DNA of 64,000 nt from Cristatella mucedo (taxonomy: Eukaryota > Bryozoa > Phylactolaemata > Cristatellidae): positions 1,145,001 to 1,209,000 of the forward strand of contig WPIO01000009.1 in NCBI GenBank assembly GCA_009760855.2. Direction: 5' to 3'. The notes below the pieces were generated by a model. The model was not told where the DNA came from and did no database searches. It saw nothing but the letters and a program-made list of their open reading frames with translations. Of this stretch, positions 45,246 to 57,655 are shown in pieces. Position numbers and translations under genes: made by a program. Position 1 is the first letter of the stretch. Each line of letters opens with the position of its first letter.

Positions 45246-45794
45246 TCAGCAAGAGCAAGTTTTTAGAGCTCCCTTCCTTTCGCATTTGCAGCTGTCAACA
45301 TTGAAACGTAAATTCTGAGGGCACAGCAGTTTCTCAAACGGCGTCACGGAAGATGATAAGTCCTCAACTTTGACTGATGCATATATCATACATCCGGTGT
45401 CCGGTTCTGGGAAGTAGACCTTGCCAAATTGCTTGCAGAATCTGCACTGTCCGTAGTGTAGCGGCAGAAATATTTCTAGTCAAGAGAAAGCACAAGTAAC
45501 ATGTAACATGTTTGTAACATGTAACATGTTTGTAACATGTAACATGTTTGTAACATGTAACATGTAGCATGTAACATGTAACATGTAACATGTAACAGTA
45601 ACATGTTTGAGAACAGAACAATGGTTTATGGATGCTCAGAATTTGCTATCAGAACGTGAGTTACCTGGTAGTTCCTCCTCATTTGCCAAACGCCCTGCTA
45701 TCTCAAGCTCATTCGTCGGAAGGTGGGTCACACTGCTGCTTCTGTGCAAGCAAATGATACTGAGCAGCACGAGACAGGATGCTGATGCTCTCAT
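45246..45794 (-). CDS. Two-exon secreted cysteine-rich peptide precursor, chitin-binding type-2-like (119 aa)
   Basis: Exon 1 coding is 45794-45665: signal peptide MRASASCLVLLSIICLHRSS, then an acidic propeptide-like stretch (LPTNELEIAGRLANEEELP). It ends in a strong donor (CCAG/GTAACT). Exon 2 starts at 45475 after the acceptor TTCTCTTGACTAG and runs to TGA at 45246-45248. The intron is 189 bp, phase 1, and exon 2 stays open only in the matching frame. The mature part of about 75 residues has eight cysteines spaced x2, x14, x22, x10, x1, x8, x1. GKVYFPEPDTGC and LLCPQNLRFNVDSC fit the chitin-binding type-2 (peritrophin-A) pattern, but the cysteine expected soon after GCMIY is missing and extra C-x-C pairs end the protein (CKC, CSC). 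Alternatives are a venom-type or immune peptide. Upstream of the ATG, GCTTACCAG may be an acceptor and GCTATATATT a TATA box. Confidence 0.6.
45498..45606. repeat. Tandem array of GTAACAT / 18-bp units inside an intron
   Basis: Repeats of GTAACATGTAACATGTTT, then GTAACAT heptamers. Each unit contains the palindrome ACATGT. The array fills most of the 189-bp intron of the minus-strand peptide gene. Confidence 0.85.
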
Positions 45795-46544
45795 AGTGTA
45801 AATTGCCTTCCCTACTGACGGCCTGGTAAGCGGCAATAAACATAAACATAGTTTGACCACCAGGCAATATATAGCACTCAGTGGGTTGCTAACGAGTTGT
45901 TGTGAATAATTAGCATATTGGCGAGCAGTTAACGTCGACCGCTGGTCCAACTTGGTTAAGATCCAGTTGGCGCCAGCTACGATGAGGAGGCATAATAGCT
46001 GGGTATAATGACAAAGGCTATGGGCAACAGTATTGTTGAAATTCTATTCAATCAGTTAAACCGTGCGAATTCTCATGTGTGAAAGATGTCAATATTGTAT
46101 GCCAATCCGAGTAGTTTAATCTTTTGAGGCTTCACTTTATATGAAGTTGAGCTTGTTTGAATGGATTATAGCTCACAATATTACAGCACACTGCATTTTA
46201 TCAGGACCGTTTGGAAGTGCCAATTGATTTGTCTTGTTGGAACAAGTTGTACGGATTAAAAACGACTGAGAGCGGAAGATTTTGATATTCGAGTCCTTTA
46301 AGTGTTTGAAGTATAAGTGTGCCTCGTGCGTCATCACCTTTCCTGTAGCCGCTATTTCAAGGCCATACAATTTGGCTGCAATCGTAAATGCTCCGAAGAG
46401 AAGTGACTGCCTTTTCTTGTCAGTGGCTGTGCTCACCGTCGCACTCAATTAATTTTTCGCGAGTGATTCAGACGACCTACTGTCTTGGTCTTTTAATACA
46501 TGCTTCTGTTTTTAACCCATGTTTCACTTCCATTTGTTAATCTT
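45795..46544. other. Unassigned spacer, upstream of the minus-strand gene
   Basis: A 91-codon minus-strand ORF at 46173-46448 is unrecognised. The promoter of the peptide gene should lie in or beyond this stretch. Confidence 0.35.
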
Positions 46545-46730
46545 ACCACTAACAGCACTTAAAACACTTATACTATGCGTGCTAACTCTAACTATATTAG
46601 CATGTTGACACTGCATTTTACTAGTAAACATTTGATTATGCTCTCTTTACAGCCCATGTAAAGTGCATATAATGAACTTAAGCTCTGTGAGGGTGTTACC
46701 TAAATGTATTAATAATATTATTATCACGAG
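46545..46730 (+). mobile_element. Decayed LINE-A 3' UTR and tail
   Basis: Remnants of the 3' UTR (ACTATATTAGCATGTTGACA, CATTTGATTATGC) and hairpin (GTAAAGTGCATATAATGAAC...CTCTGTGAGGGTG) with an AATAATATTATTA end. Confidence 0.5.
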
Positions 46731-47258
46731 ACATAGACTGACACTTTGAGGTAACATTTAAATAATTTGGCTGAATCCATTCCGAGTGAAGAGCTGGATT
46801 TTTCGAGTAAGTTTCAGTTTACTCGATATCTCAACTAATGGACTTCCTACTGACACGCATGGCTGAATACTAGGAATGCCAGTATGTCAGTTACAGCAGT
46901 TACAGCTGTGTGAAGCTGGGAGTGAAAGTGATTGCAAAAAGAGACACGAGATCTTTGAGAATAATAGCTTGTGGATTGCCCTGAAAGCGTCAAAGGTGCT
47001 CTATGCAAGCGCCAGATCATACTGTCAACAAGTATTTTATCATGGAATGTTTAGAATATTTATCCATTCGAGATCAGGTGATGCTTAACGCTTTCATACG
47101 ATTGCCTATTGGCAGATAATGGTTCTTGTGATATTAATTGTAGCCACTGTTGCAGCTTAGATTGTGCTTATGACGATGAGGAAGTGAGTAGCCCCTTTTA
47201 GAAGTTGCCTTTTATAAGATATTTCTTATTAATTAGAACATTGAGTTTGGGATTCTCA
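46731..47258. other. Unassigned spacer
   Basis: An ORF at 46876-47088 contains LYASARSYCQQV, slightly like a C-type lectin helix, but nothing else supports that. Confidence 0.35.
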
Positions 47259-47635
<377 letters not shown>

Positions 47636-48450
47636 TATTAGTGGCCAGAGTGAAGAGATGAATACAAAAAAAGAGGAGCAAGGAAAGCTGCACAGCAATC
47701 ACGTTCGCATTTGCCAACTTAGGCTTGCAAGGTAGACCAACATGCGGGTAATGAAGACCTTGTCTATGAAACAATCTGAATATTCTGATGCCGTTATGTA
47801 TTTATTTCATAGTACTGAAGTTTTTGAGCAAGTGCAGTTGAAGTGCCTAAGAATATAATGGTTGAGAAGCACAGTGGTGCTGCAGAGGCATTTTCAGCTA
47901 AACGTCTTAAAATGTTGTACTCATTACAAAAAACTTATAATAGGGTAGCCTATCATTCCATGGTGAGCTCAGAATTTAGGAGACCGAAGATTCCTTTAAG
48001 CAGTACCAGAAATGTATGATAGACTTGCAGAGATTGTTTACAAAGTCCGCACGATGTGGATGGATGTCAGAATTACGTTTGCAACCCAAGGTAAGACCAT
48101 TAATGCCTCATTTCAGTAGCAGTGCGTCCACAAACTGTAATACAAATCTGAGAAATATTTCCAATGGTGATTTGATTTACTATTAAGCTGCTCGCTGGCA
48201 TCGGCTGGCTTTATTTCCATTACATCGGCTTTCCATCGCCGAGCAAGCGTGTGTTTTTTTGGCATCCGTAGATATAGGCTGTATGTTGAAGGCTTGCTTG
48301 CACGTTTATTTTAAGGATGCAGGACAACACTACACGTATTTCGTCAAAGCATTATTTTGTGCTAAAAATTATCTCTAGCTATAACTATATTTAGCTATAC
48401 CTATGTCTATAACTAATAGCACACATCTTCAAAATCCTTTTTGCAGGAGC
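47636..48450. other. Unassigned spacer
   Basis: No supported gene or transposon. Confidence 0.4.
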
Positions 48451-48454
48451 ATTC

Positions 48455-48509
48455 ACGCACACACAAACACACAATCACACGCAATCATGCACACAAGCGA
48501 GCGCGGGCC

Positions 48510-48572
<63 letters not shown>

Positions 48573-48582
48573 ACTCACACAA
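48455..48582. repeat. (CA)n microsatellite
   Basis: A pure CA run of about 26 units at 48511-48562 with impure flanks (ACACAAACACACAATCACAC). His/Thr ORFs across it are artefacts. Confidence 0.9.
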
Positions 48583-49193
48583 CTATATTCAGTCACATAC
48601 GCAAGAGTGCAAGCACAACGACTAAGACCACAATGAACGTTTATTTCTTTACTCGCTCGAACATATAAGAGTGTACTTTGAATTGGCTTGATCGAAGCAC
48701 TACTGTGATTCATGATATTGCACGATCATCTAAGTTACAGTAAATGTTTTATCTGAAGTTAGGGACAATGAAAATTCATAGTGCAGAAGCAGTTACTTAC
48801 AGGAGCAACATCTCAGAAAGGGGCATTGCCCAATCACCAACAATTATTTCGCAAGCAGATATTTCTGTACAGCAAATGCTCCTAAAAAAACGAAGCTAAA
48901 TTTAATTTCTGTAAGGTTTTTATCATTGAGTCGTGAGGTATGTTGCACTCACGATAAATCCTTAATAGCGGCTAAGCATATGAAGCTAGAAAGTTTGATC
49001 TTGGTTTAGTACTTTTGAGAGGATGGTGAAATTAACAAACTACTGGAGTAAGGTGGCTAAGGTAAGAAATGTAACTACAAGTTGTCTTTAGACATTAAAG
49101 TTGTGAGCATCAGCGAGTGCCAGTCGCGATTTATACTTGATGGGCTGTGAGTGTTTGTTAATTTCTGACCCAAACAGACTACTAAATTTACAG

Positions 49194-49289
49194 GCATTGA
49201 TTTTCAAACCCACTGGTCATGCAAGCTAGTGAAGAACACAAAATTGGTGTGCCCACATGAATTCTGTACGGCATTTCGTACTTCAACAG
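49194..49289 (+). CDS. Candidate internal exon with three cysteines
   Basis: Acceptor CTACTAAATTTACAG ends at 49193 and donor CAACAG/GTAATC follows 49289. In the frame with split codons at both ends, 31 codons stay open: IDFQTHWSCKLVKNTKLVC then PHEFCTAFRTST. An AATAAA occurs at about 49578, in or after a possible last exon. Possible neighbouring exons at 49092-49146 did not give consistent phases, so only this exon is offered. Family unknown. Confidence 0.2.
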
Positions 49290-49814
49290 GTAATCGAGCT
49301 CTGGATGTATGTATAAAGACCTAGTCAATACCATACTAGCGTTGAGGCTAAAGAATTTGACAGATTGCAGTTACTCACATGTTAATCAAAGAAGGAGTAT
49401 TCACTGTTTTGAAATTGCAAGTGTATTCAATACCAAACCATGGACATGTTCATACTGTTGGCTATACTGAATTACACGTTGGGCATTTAAGCTCTTTCAC
49501 CATGCACTGCTAACAATTTACTTTTTCACCCCATCTTCCTCCGAGAGTGTAGTAGAGTAGGTGTGTGGAAAACTGGAATAAACTGGGAAAAGTTCCAAAT
49601 AACACCATTGCCGGAAAACAACGTCTGACAATCGCTACAATTATCTCATCTCCAGCAAAGCTGTCTTGTGAGTGAGACACTTGTATTCTTGCACCGTATG
49701 ATAAGGACCTCAGTTGAAAATTTCACCATCCTTGAATAATGAAAAGCGCCCTTCTTAATTTTTAGCTCGTGTATTCAGCAACACACAGCTGGTATAAATA
49801 CAGCTGTATATTTG

Positions 49815-49945
49815 GCCGCCGGCTCTCTCACTCAGACCCAGGTCTGGCGAAAGTCGTGTGCTCGGGCCTCGTGGCATATGTGAAGTGCCTGAATATATAT
49901 TAAGTTCTCTTAGGGGCTATGGAAATGAATTACATTTATAATTTT
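49815..49945 (+). repeat. SINE-T1 copy, plus strand
   Basis: CCCAGGTCTGGCGAAAGTCG then GGCATATGTGAAGTGCCTGA and TAAGTTCTCTTAGGGGC with an AATGAATTACATT end. Box B is damaged. Confidence 0.65.
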
Positions 49946-50640
49946 TACCCAATTGGTTCAGGCGTTGTTGGTTAATGATGGTAGTAAACTTGGGGTCGAA
50001 GTTGTCGAACGGAAAATTACTATTGTTACATCGTACGGTTGATTTTTGACGTCAAGTCCATACAATTAATACTGTGCTCGTCAACACAATTTTACCAACG
50101 TCTGCAGTTCTTATAAAATGCGATAGCACTCTTTATATTTTTGGTTTCTTTGATAAGTCTTTCCCACGTGAACAATGTTTTTGTGTTTCTTCTATTAATG
50201 GTAAATGAATGCGGGCAGTTTGCACTAGCTGCTGTCGTCACCTTGTGCCTTGCTCATTCTTATAAAATTGAGGAGCGACTGGGCCAGCTTACTAGATAAC
50301 TGCATCATTGCTGACTCTAGTAAATTAAGCCACTAGAAACAAGGGGCTTTACTTGATCTTTAAAAGTAGTGAGCCGACTATAGATAAGCACTGTCAGGAA
50401 TGCAGGCGACCAGGATAGCTATGAAGGGTTTCAAAATGCATCAAGCCAAACTGTCAATGTAACATCATCTGCTTGTACTCTCATACTAAGGATGCCTATA
50501 TGCCGAGTTCGGTAAAAATATATAATTAAAAGCTATTAAAATTACGACAACGTTAGATTATTATTCGCAGTCAGTCCCAGCTGGAACTAAAGCTTAGACC
50601 AGGCAGTAATAAGGAGAAACCGCTAATCACTGACTGGATA
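49946..50640. other. Unassigned AT-rich spacer
   Basis: Nothing recognised. Confidence 0.4.
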
Positions 50641-51208
50641 ACAATAATATTACTAATTATGCACTTGATAAAGCGCCCTCAGAGAACTCAATCTCTTCTT
50701 AGGCGCTTTAAATTTGCTGCAAAAAGAAATGCGATTGAATAGTGAGTAATATCATGATTGATAAACTACATGAACAGCATTAACAACATGGTTAGGGGTG
50801 AAATGGACAGGGTCAGCATGCAAATGTGGGTAGTGGCAGCATGCACAATGTCAGCATGCATAAGTACATGAAGGACAAATCACAGGGACCCACTAAATGC
50901 TGTCCTAAATAGGTGTGTTTTTAAGTTCTTTTTAAGTGTGGTCAAGTCTGTAGATGTTCTGACGTAAGTCGGAATGGAATTCCAGGCTTTGGGAACAAAC
51001 GAACTAAATGCACGGTCTCTAAAGGATTTGAGGTTTGCACGAGGTAGTAGTAAACTATTGGATTCCGAAAAGCGGGTGGTACGATGCTTGGCCTGGAGGG
51101 GAGTAGATCTGAGAGATATGTTGGAGCCAAAGAATGAAGTGACCCAAAAGTGAGCGAAACAACTTTGAAGTCGATCCGTTTCTTGACTGGTAGCTAGTGC
51201 AGGTCGGA
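50641..51208 (-). mobile_element. LINE-A 3' part, minus strand
   Basis: Full tail, hairpin (AAGCGCCCTCAGAGAACTCA on the plus strand), 3' UTR and C-terminal ORF (QAKHRTTRFSESNSLLLPRA, LTTLKKNLKTHLFRTAFSGS). The 5' end at 51208 directly meets a plus-strand LINE-B. The C-terminal ORF of 114 codons is open. Confidence 0.8.
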
Positions 51209-51965
51209 TGTCTATCCTATCCAAGGTTAGGAGGTGTCTCCCAAAGTGGCTTGTAAAAAGTTTAAATAGCTCTTAAGTTCTGTCTCGGCTTAATTATTGT
51301 AATTCACTTTTGGCTGGGCTGCCAAAGAAAGCTATTAGGCCACTGCAGCGGACTCTGAATATGGCTGCAAGGCTAGCTACTCTTCAAGTCCTAGCGGTTA
51401 GAGCACGTGTCCCCTTTGTTAAAAGTGCTAGGATGGTTGCCGGTTGAGCAACGGATACAGAGCAAAGTTCTAAGTCTGACCCACAAGGCCCTCCATGGCT
51501 TGGTTCCTCTATACCTAGCTGTGCTGCTGCACCAGCTTCAGCCTCTTCGCACCCTCAGGTCCTGTGTGGACAATAAATAAGCTGTCACATTCCTCCGCTT
51601 AAAGACCGTTGGCGACAGAAGCTTTAGCACTGCAGGTCCTAGACTGTGGAACTTGCTTCCACAAATCTCATGCAACAACAACTACTCTCCTACTGCCGAC
51701 TATGGCACATCCTGTTCAGCGGTCCTGAGCTGCTACTTCTATGCTACTCACTACCTCAACTGCTCTCCTGACTCTGCTATGTTTCCCACTTGCTCTTTGT
51801 TGCGTAAGACGAAGTCTGTTGGCTACTGTATGCGTACCAAAAGCCGCATAGGCTGTGAGTGTGCTATAGAGAACTGAACTCCCCTGCGTAACACCCACAT
51901 GGTCTTTATGACTTTGTTGAGTTACAGACGGAGATACATTAAATTAAATTACATTACATTACATA
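51209..51965 (+). mobile_element. LINE-B 3' part, plus strand
   Basis: Starts in the SLSKIRSCLPQWL region, shows LGWLPVEQRIQSKVLSL-type sequence and the C-terminus in several frames, then the 3' UTR and a tail of ATTAAATT/ACATT units at 51940-51965. Confidence 0.75.
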
Positions 51966-52359
51966 TCACTTTTCAATCGAGTGTTTTCTTTTAATACTTT
52001 GCCAGTGGTGAAAGATAGATTGTTGACTGTCATAAGACATCTTGCAGAGGTAGCTTATGTTTGGACTTATAAGCACACAGTTTAGATGTTGCAAACAACT
52101 TCGGAAGTACTTTAAAATATTTGCCTCGCCTACTTCGTTGCAATATAGCATCCACCGCCTCTCTGCACACCACCTTCAATAACTTTCTTTTCTCTAAACG
52201 TGTTTTTGGAGTAGTAAAATCCAACTCATGGAGACTTACTGATAGCCGCGGCGAAAGGATCAATCAATTTAGATAGGTTTAAAGCAATTATTTCAACAGA
52301 AAGATATAGTGCAGTTCAGCTCCTGAATACTTTAATATTAGGGAATCTTTTAGCACTAC
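51966..52359. other. Unassigned spacer
   Basis: A minus-strand 77-codon ORF (52030-52263) is lysine/arginine-rich and unrecognised. Confidence 0.35.
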
Positions 52360-52868
52360 TTTTTTGTCTTTTATCCCTGTCTGTAACTCCGCAATGCCAG
52401 ACAGACTATGTTGGTGTCACGCAGGAGTATTTCGTAAAGCCCACTCATAAGCCTAAGCTGTTTTTGGTAGCATACGGTAGCCAAAATACTTATTCTCACG
52501 CAAAAACACAAAGAGAGAAGCACAGCTGAGTCATTGGGAACCGTTGAGGTAGTGAGTAAAATGGAAGTAGAAGCTCAGGATGGCCGAAAAGGATGTACCA
52601 CAGCCGGCCGCAGGGGATTAGTTGTCATTGCGTAAGAAATGTGTAAGTGAGATCTACATTCTAAGAACAGCAGAGCAAAAGCTTCCGTCGCTGACGGTCT
52701 TTAATTGGAGGGATGGGCGGATAATTTATATTCCATACATGGCCTGAGAGCGAGAGGAGGCTGAAATTGGTGCAGCGGTACATCTAGGTATGGAGGAGTC
52801 AAGCGATGGCTGGCCTTGTGGGTTAAAGTATGAACTTTGCTCTATATCCGTCGACCTAAAGGTAGCTA
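52360..52868 (-). mobile_element. LINE-B 3' part, minus strand
   Basis: 3' UTR (CTGTAACTCCGCAATGCCAG on the plus strand) and C-terminal remnants. It abuts a second LINE-B in the same orientation, giving two 3' ends about 510 bp apart. Confidence 0.65.
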
Positions 52869-55800
52869 TCCTTGGTCTTTTATGCATCCCCATCTGTAAC
52901 TCCACAAAGCCATAATGACTAGGTGGGTGTTACGCAGGAGAGTTTTGTATACTCAGCACTTGTATACTCAGCACACTCAGAGCCTAAGCGGCTTTCGGTA
53001 AGCATTCGGTAGCCCACAGACTTTGTCTCACGCAACAAACAGAAAAGTGAGAAGCATAGCAGAGTCAGGAGAGCAGTTGAGGTAATGAGTGGCGTGGAAG
53101 TAGCAGGTCAGGAGCGCTGGAAATTATGAGCCGCAGTCGGCAGCAGGAGAGCAGTTGTCGTTGCGTTAGAATTGTGGAAGATATTCCACAGTCTGGGACC
53201 CGCGGAGCTAAATCTTCTGTCGTCAGCGTTCTGTAAGCGGAGGAACAGAACAGCTAATTTATTGTCCATACAGGACCTAAGGGCTCGAAGAGGCTGACCT
53301 GGTTTAGCGAATGAGATACAAGTTCAAAACTCTAGAATTTGCAGACTAGCCTTGAAGCAATATTAATTGCCAGCTGCAGTGGCTTAATAGCTTTATTGGC
53401 AGCACAGCCAAACAGGAGTTACACTATTTTAGCCGAGACAGAACCAACAAGCAAGTTACATTTTTCCATGCTACCATTGAAGACAGTTCCCATACTTAGA
53501 TGGAGTTCGGAAATGATGGCTAGTTACGAAAAAAGTCTTCTTAATGAAGCTTGCCAAATTTAGGCAGGTAGGGAGAAGTTACCTCATTTTCAAACACTAA
53601 GTGATGGTCTTAAAACAGCATCACCTATTAGAACAGCAAAAACTTCCTTTCCATTTACACGCTTGGTGTGTCCTATGAGAAGCAGATCAGTTTTATCGTC
53701 TTAAAAATTAACGAAATTTCCGAAATCCACGATTGTTTGTTGCTTCAGCTGAATCATACGATTTAAAGGAAAAACGCAGCTGCATTATGCAATCGACAGC
53801 ATTAAAGTGAAACCCCATTGCATGAGCCCGAATATATTTTTCAGAGGTTGAGTATCCACGGAGAAGAGCAAAGGACCGAGGACGGACCCTTGTGAGACTC
53901 CACAGGTGAATGATCTCGTGGATGCGATGTGACCCCACAATGGGAACAAAATGGGTCGTGCACGATTTGAATCGTGCCGAAGCACCATCTGCACTAAACG
54001 ATAGTTGTTATAAATAGTTAGAGTGCTCTGTGCTTAGTCCTTTCGTTTCATAGTGTATGCTCTCCCTCTTGCCGATATACTTGCAAGCCGCAATCTGGGC
54101 TTTCACTTATTTGCAGATGACACTAAGTTGTACCTTTGCTTTGATCCCTCCCAGCCCTCCAGCAGGTCGAATTCTCTCAACTCTTTTGCTGCATGCATTC
54201 ATGAAACCCGAACATTAACTGCAGCAAACTTTCCTTAACTGAATGATGATATAAACAAACTAATAGCTGTGGCAAACCAGGTGTGATTCAGAAATTGGAC
54301 TGTCTAACCCACACAATTGGCTCTGCCACCGCATTGACTGTTAAATCGGCACACAATCTAGGTGTCCGGTTACAAAGTGACCTTTCGTTATGACAACGTC
54401 AGCTCCACAGTCAAGTCTTCTTACTTTCAGCTACATAATATGGAAAAATTCAGGCTTGTTTAGGCAGTTATGCCACATCTAAATTGGTTCATGTGTCGTG
54501 ATATCCCGTATTGACTTCTGTAACTCACTGTTTGCTGGTCTACCTGCATGTGCAATCAGGCGCTTACAGCTATTGCAAAACTCTACAGCTAGGCTTGCAT
54601 GTCGCGAGCATCAAAGTTACAACAGCATACCACTTATAACCGACCTGCACTGGCTCTTAGTCAAATAATTCATCAAATTTAAGGGTTTGTCACTTAATTT
54701 TAGGTCCCTTCGTTCTCTTGCTGCAGCCTACCTCTCAGATCTGCTCTCCCCGCCCTGCAATGCATCGTACCTCCAGATTTGTGGAATCTAATCATTCAAC
54801 TATACCTCGTCCGAACCTTAAATCATTAGAGGCACTGGATTTAGTTTGTACGCTCCCAAAGCATGGAGCTGACTCCCGATTTGAGTCATGGTATCTCCTG
54901 ACTTGACTACATTTAAAATGAACTAAAACGCATCTATTTATCGAAGCATTTCGTAGGTCCATGCTAATCTCCCTGTACGTGCTTAGGCTTGCTGACACTG
55001 TGCATGCTGCCACTAACTACATTTGCATGCTAACTCTGTGCATGTCACCTTTAACCGTGTTAGGCTTGTTTCAAATTGACCACGCTACCACTAACCAATC
55101 GGTCATGCTTCTTTGTCAAACAAGTAAAGTGCCCAGCCATAATTGAGTTCTCCGAGGACCTTATGCAAATGCGTTGTCATTATTTTTGTTATTAAGTAGG
55201 ATATCGTGATCACTAGTGTCGAAGGAAGCTGAGAGACCTAGCAGACCTAGGGCAGTAACATTGCCGTCTTCATTGCTGCACAGGATCTCATTGCTTAGTC
55301 GGAGGAGGGAAGATTAAGTGGAGTGCTGATGCATGAATCCTGGTTGAGATTTTTATGAAAGTTAATTCTTTTTAACAAGTGCTACCTGCTGCTAAGCGAC
55401 AATTGCACTAACAATCTTTAAAGAAAAAGGAAAAATGGAAACTAGTCGATAGTTTGCATGGACCTCTGTATTTAATCCTGGCTTTGTTCTAGCTCTGATC
55501 TAAGTATGGCCGATGCCTTTGGGTACAATCTGTATTTCCAGGTAACCCTTATGAATCTCGGTTATGGCTGGAATAAGTTTTTCTGCTCGCGAAGACTGCT
55601 GAGGTTGTGATCTAAGGTCTTCAGGAGAGGAGCTTCTTTTATTAGACCTCTTTAAGGTAGCCACTTCTATTACACAACTTCGGAAAATCTCTTAAGGCAG
55701 GTCACAGGATTGATTCATCAATTACTTTAGTCGGAGAAGGCTTCTATGGAGGTCCGAGTGTGAACGATTGTTTGAGCTAAGAAGGCTATATTAATGTCAG

Positions 55801-56415
55801 CCGGGTGAATCTTATGCTGGGGTTAAGACCTCTCAGTATTGGCCAGCAAATTATTTACGCCTTATAAATCTGTTTTAACTCTGACCGTTGGGATTTCATT
55901 TTCGAGTGCATAAGAAGGCTTGGTTTTTCAAAGTTTGCTGGTATAGGCTCAAAAGAATCTTTGAAACTAACTAGATCTTTATCAGATTCAGAGTTCTGAA
56001 AGCTGCGTTGAAACCGATGCTTAACACATCACATCGTAAACTATTTTTTGTAATTCGAATGAGGTATCCTTGACTTTGTACACAATTTATATGAACATGA
56101 GCATGCTCATGAAGGTTGCTCCTAAGTGTCCTGTTCACTGCATTCGTGAGGGTCTTAGCTGTCGGTCAAGTCTGGTTGGAGATCGAAAAGATGTGCCTGA
56201 CATAAGTATTTCAAAAATGTGTCCTGGTAAATGATTTAAATGATACGTTGCCTTATTGTACGAATTCGACGTCACGTCACCCTGTACACGCAACGGAGCA
56301 TGAACAGTAAACGAGATCGAGGAATGAACTTAGAGGGTGAGCGGGCACACAGCTATGAGAGTGAGGCAGACATCCTTAGTGATAAAGAGATCTAAAAGAT
56401 AGGTGCAATAGTAGT
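52869..56415 (-). mobile_element. Long LINE-B copy, minus strand, interrupted by LINE-A
   Basis: 3' UTR at 52869-53170, then C-terminus and thumb. The palm block is decayed near 53740-53930. 53870-54005 matches the region around GVPQGS (here GVSQGSVLGPLLFSVDTQPL) and the LADEAL segment. The LINE-B sequence resumes at 55193 at the adjoining position (GTGATCACTAGTGTCGAAGG is the inverse of the AFDTIDHE codons) and continues through fingers and linker to about 56415. The gap is filled by LINE-A. Stops and indels throughout. Confidence 0.65.
54015..55192 (+). mobile_element. LINE-A copy nested in LINE-B
   Basis: Starts in the PQGSVL...FI-VYALPLADILASRN region, with the catalytic block FHLFADDTKLYLCFDPSQPS near 54100 (YADD to FADD). 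Then the thumb, C-terminus, 3' UTR, hairpin and a TTATTTTTGTTATTA tail at 55192. Several frameshifts. It lies head-to-head with the 3' half of its LINE-B host. Confidence 0.75.
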
Positions 56416-56990
56416 TTACAAATCACAGAGGTTTGACCATTTTTCTCCTAAGCTGAAGGTGCTTAGATGGCATCATGTTGATCGAGAGATACAGAGCACA
56501 GTTCCAACTCTGAAACTTAAGGCCCACCATGGCTTGGCTCCTTCACAACTAAACTAATTCACTAGTTCAGCCTCCGCGAGCCATTAGGTCCTATATGAAA
56601 TATAAGTTAGCTGTTACACTCCCCCAATCGAAGGCTGATGGTGACAAGCTTTGATATGCAGGTCATATAATGTGGAACTAACACCCACAATTCCTACTCT
56701 AAGACATCTACTCTTCTTCTACCGACTATGTCATATTATTTCCAGCCTTCTTGAGCTACTAATTTAATGAGACTCACTACCTTAAATGCTCCCATGACTC
56801 TGCTATACTTTTTAATTTCTCGTCCTTGAATGAGATGAAGTCTGTTGGCTACCGAATGCATACCGAACTTAAGCTTTGAACTTAAGCCGCTAAGGCTGCG
56901 AGCAGGCAAAACAAAACTCTTCTTCGGAACACCCACGTAGACTTTGTGGCTTTGAGAAGTTACTGACACATGCTCTACTAGCAGATAATA
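56416..56990 (+). mobile_element. LINE-B C-terminus and 3' UTR, decayed
   Basis: AHHGLAPSQLN-type C-terminal remnants near 56530 and a recognisable 3' UTR (GTCTGTTGGCTACCGAATGC, CACCCACGTAGACTTTGTGG) ending near 56970. Many point changes. Confidence 0.6.
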
Positions 56991-57363
56991 TATATGATTG
57001 AATTATACACATACAAATTATTAATTTTGTTATCTAATATTAGGTAAAAATATTTCCATTGATTAAAAATAAATTGCTCGCATTACGGCAATTAAAGCAG
57101 TGTTCAAACGTAGAATGATGTGCCCGGGGTTTGTCTTTATGCAAATGAGGCGAGCTGAAATACTGTTTTAGTCTTTAAAAATCTTAATTTGACATATCAC
57201 GAATTAGTTTTAGCTTTTATGCCTTGATAAATGGTTCACACTATTCGCAAAATGCATATGGCATGTGCAAACAATTTCTCACTGCCTTGTTAATATTTGG
57301 TGCTCTCAAACTCTGCAATAAATTCTATTCTAGTTGTCTTTCAAAGCATTTTGTACTGTACAG
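56991..57363. other. AT-rich spacer ending in a splice-acceptor-like tract
   Basis: No coding feature. The end (TTCTAGTTGTCTTTCAAAGC...TGTACAG, ending 57363) is a good 3' splice site for the ORF that follows. Confidence 0.35.
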
Positions 57364-57655
57364 ATTATGTTAACACTAGTCTATATCATACATATCATGC
57401 CTAGACCACAAGCGCGTCAAATACCAAAGAAAGACACGCTGCTTTTGAGTAAGGAAAATAGGGGGGGCCATATGAACGTGATCATGCACATTTTGAAAAC
57501 GATAAAGAGAAAAACATGGACGTATATTTTTGAAAAATTTAAAGCTGAGTTAAAAATTGCCTTTAACTGAAAATTTAATAGTTTGTGGCATTGTTCATTA
57601 TAAACTCCACGGTTAAAACACTAAGCTAGTTAAAAATAAAGTAGCTTATTGCATT
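57364..57655 (+). CDS. Candidate small cationic secreted peptide (67 aa, CDS 57367-57570)
   Basis: ATG at 57367 is three bases after an acceptor AG; TGA at 57568-57570; AATAAA at 57635-57640, 65 bp further. The N-terminus (MLTLVYIIHIMPRPQA) is a short, weak signal-like segment. The remainder is rich in lysine and arginine with a region (NVIMHILKTIKRKTWTYIF) that can form an amphipathic helix, as in linear antimicrobial peptides. There are no cysteines. The exon layout is the same as at 12.8 and 41.5 kb. Short AT-rich ORFs often look cationic, so the function is a guess. Confidence 0.3.
57635..57640 (+). terminator. Polyadenylation signal AATAAA
   Basis: 65 bp after the stop of the 67-aa ORF. 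Confidence 0.35.

Noticed and set aside
45498-45606. CRISPR-like array
   Set aside because: Contiguous short units without spacers, in an animal genome; a simple tandem repeat.
46876-47088. C-type lectin domain
   Set aside because: Only LYASARSYCQQV looks similar; the core cysteines and the WIGL-type motif are missing.
48403-48713. His/Thr and Cys/Val ORFs
   Set aside because: Translations of the CA array.
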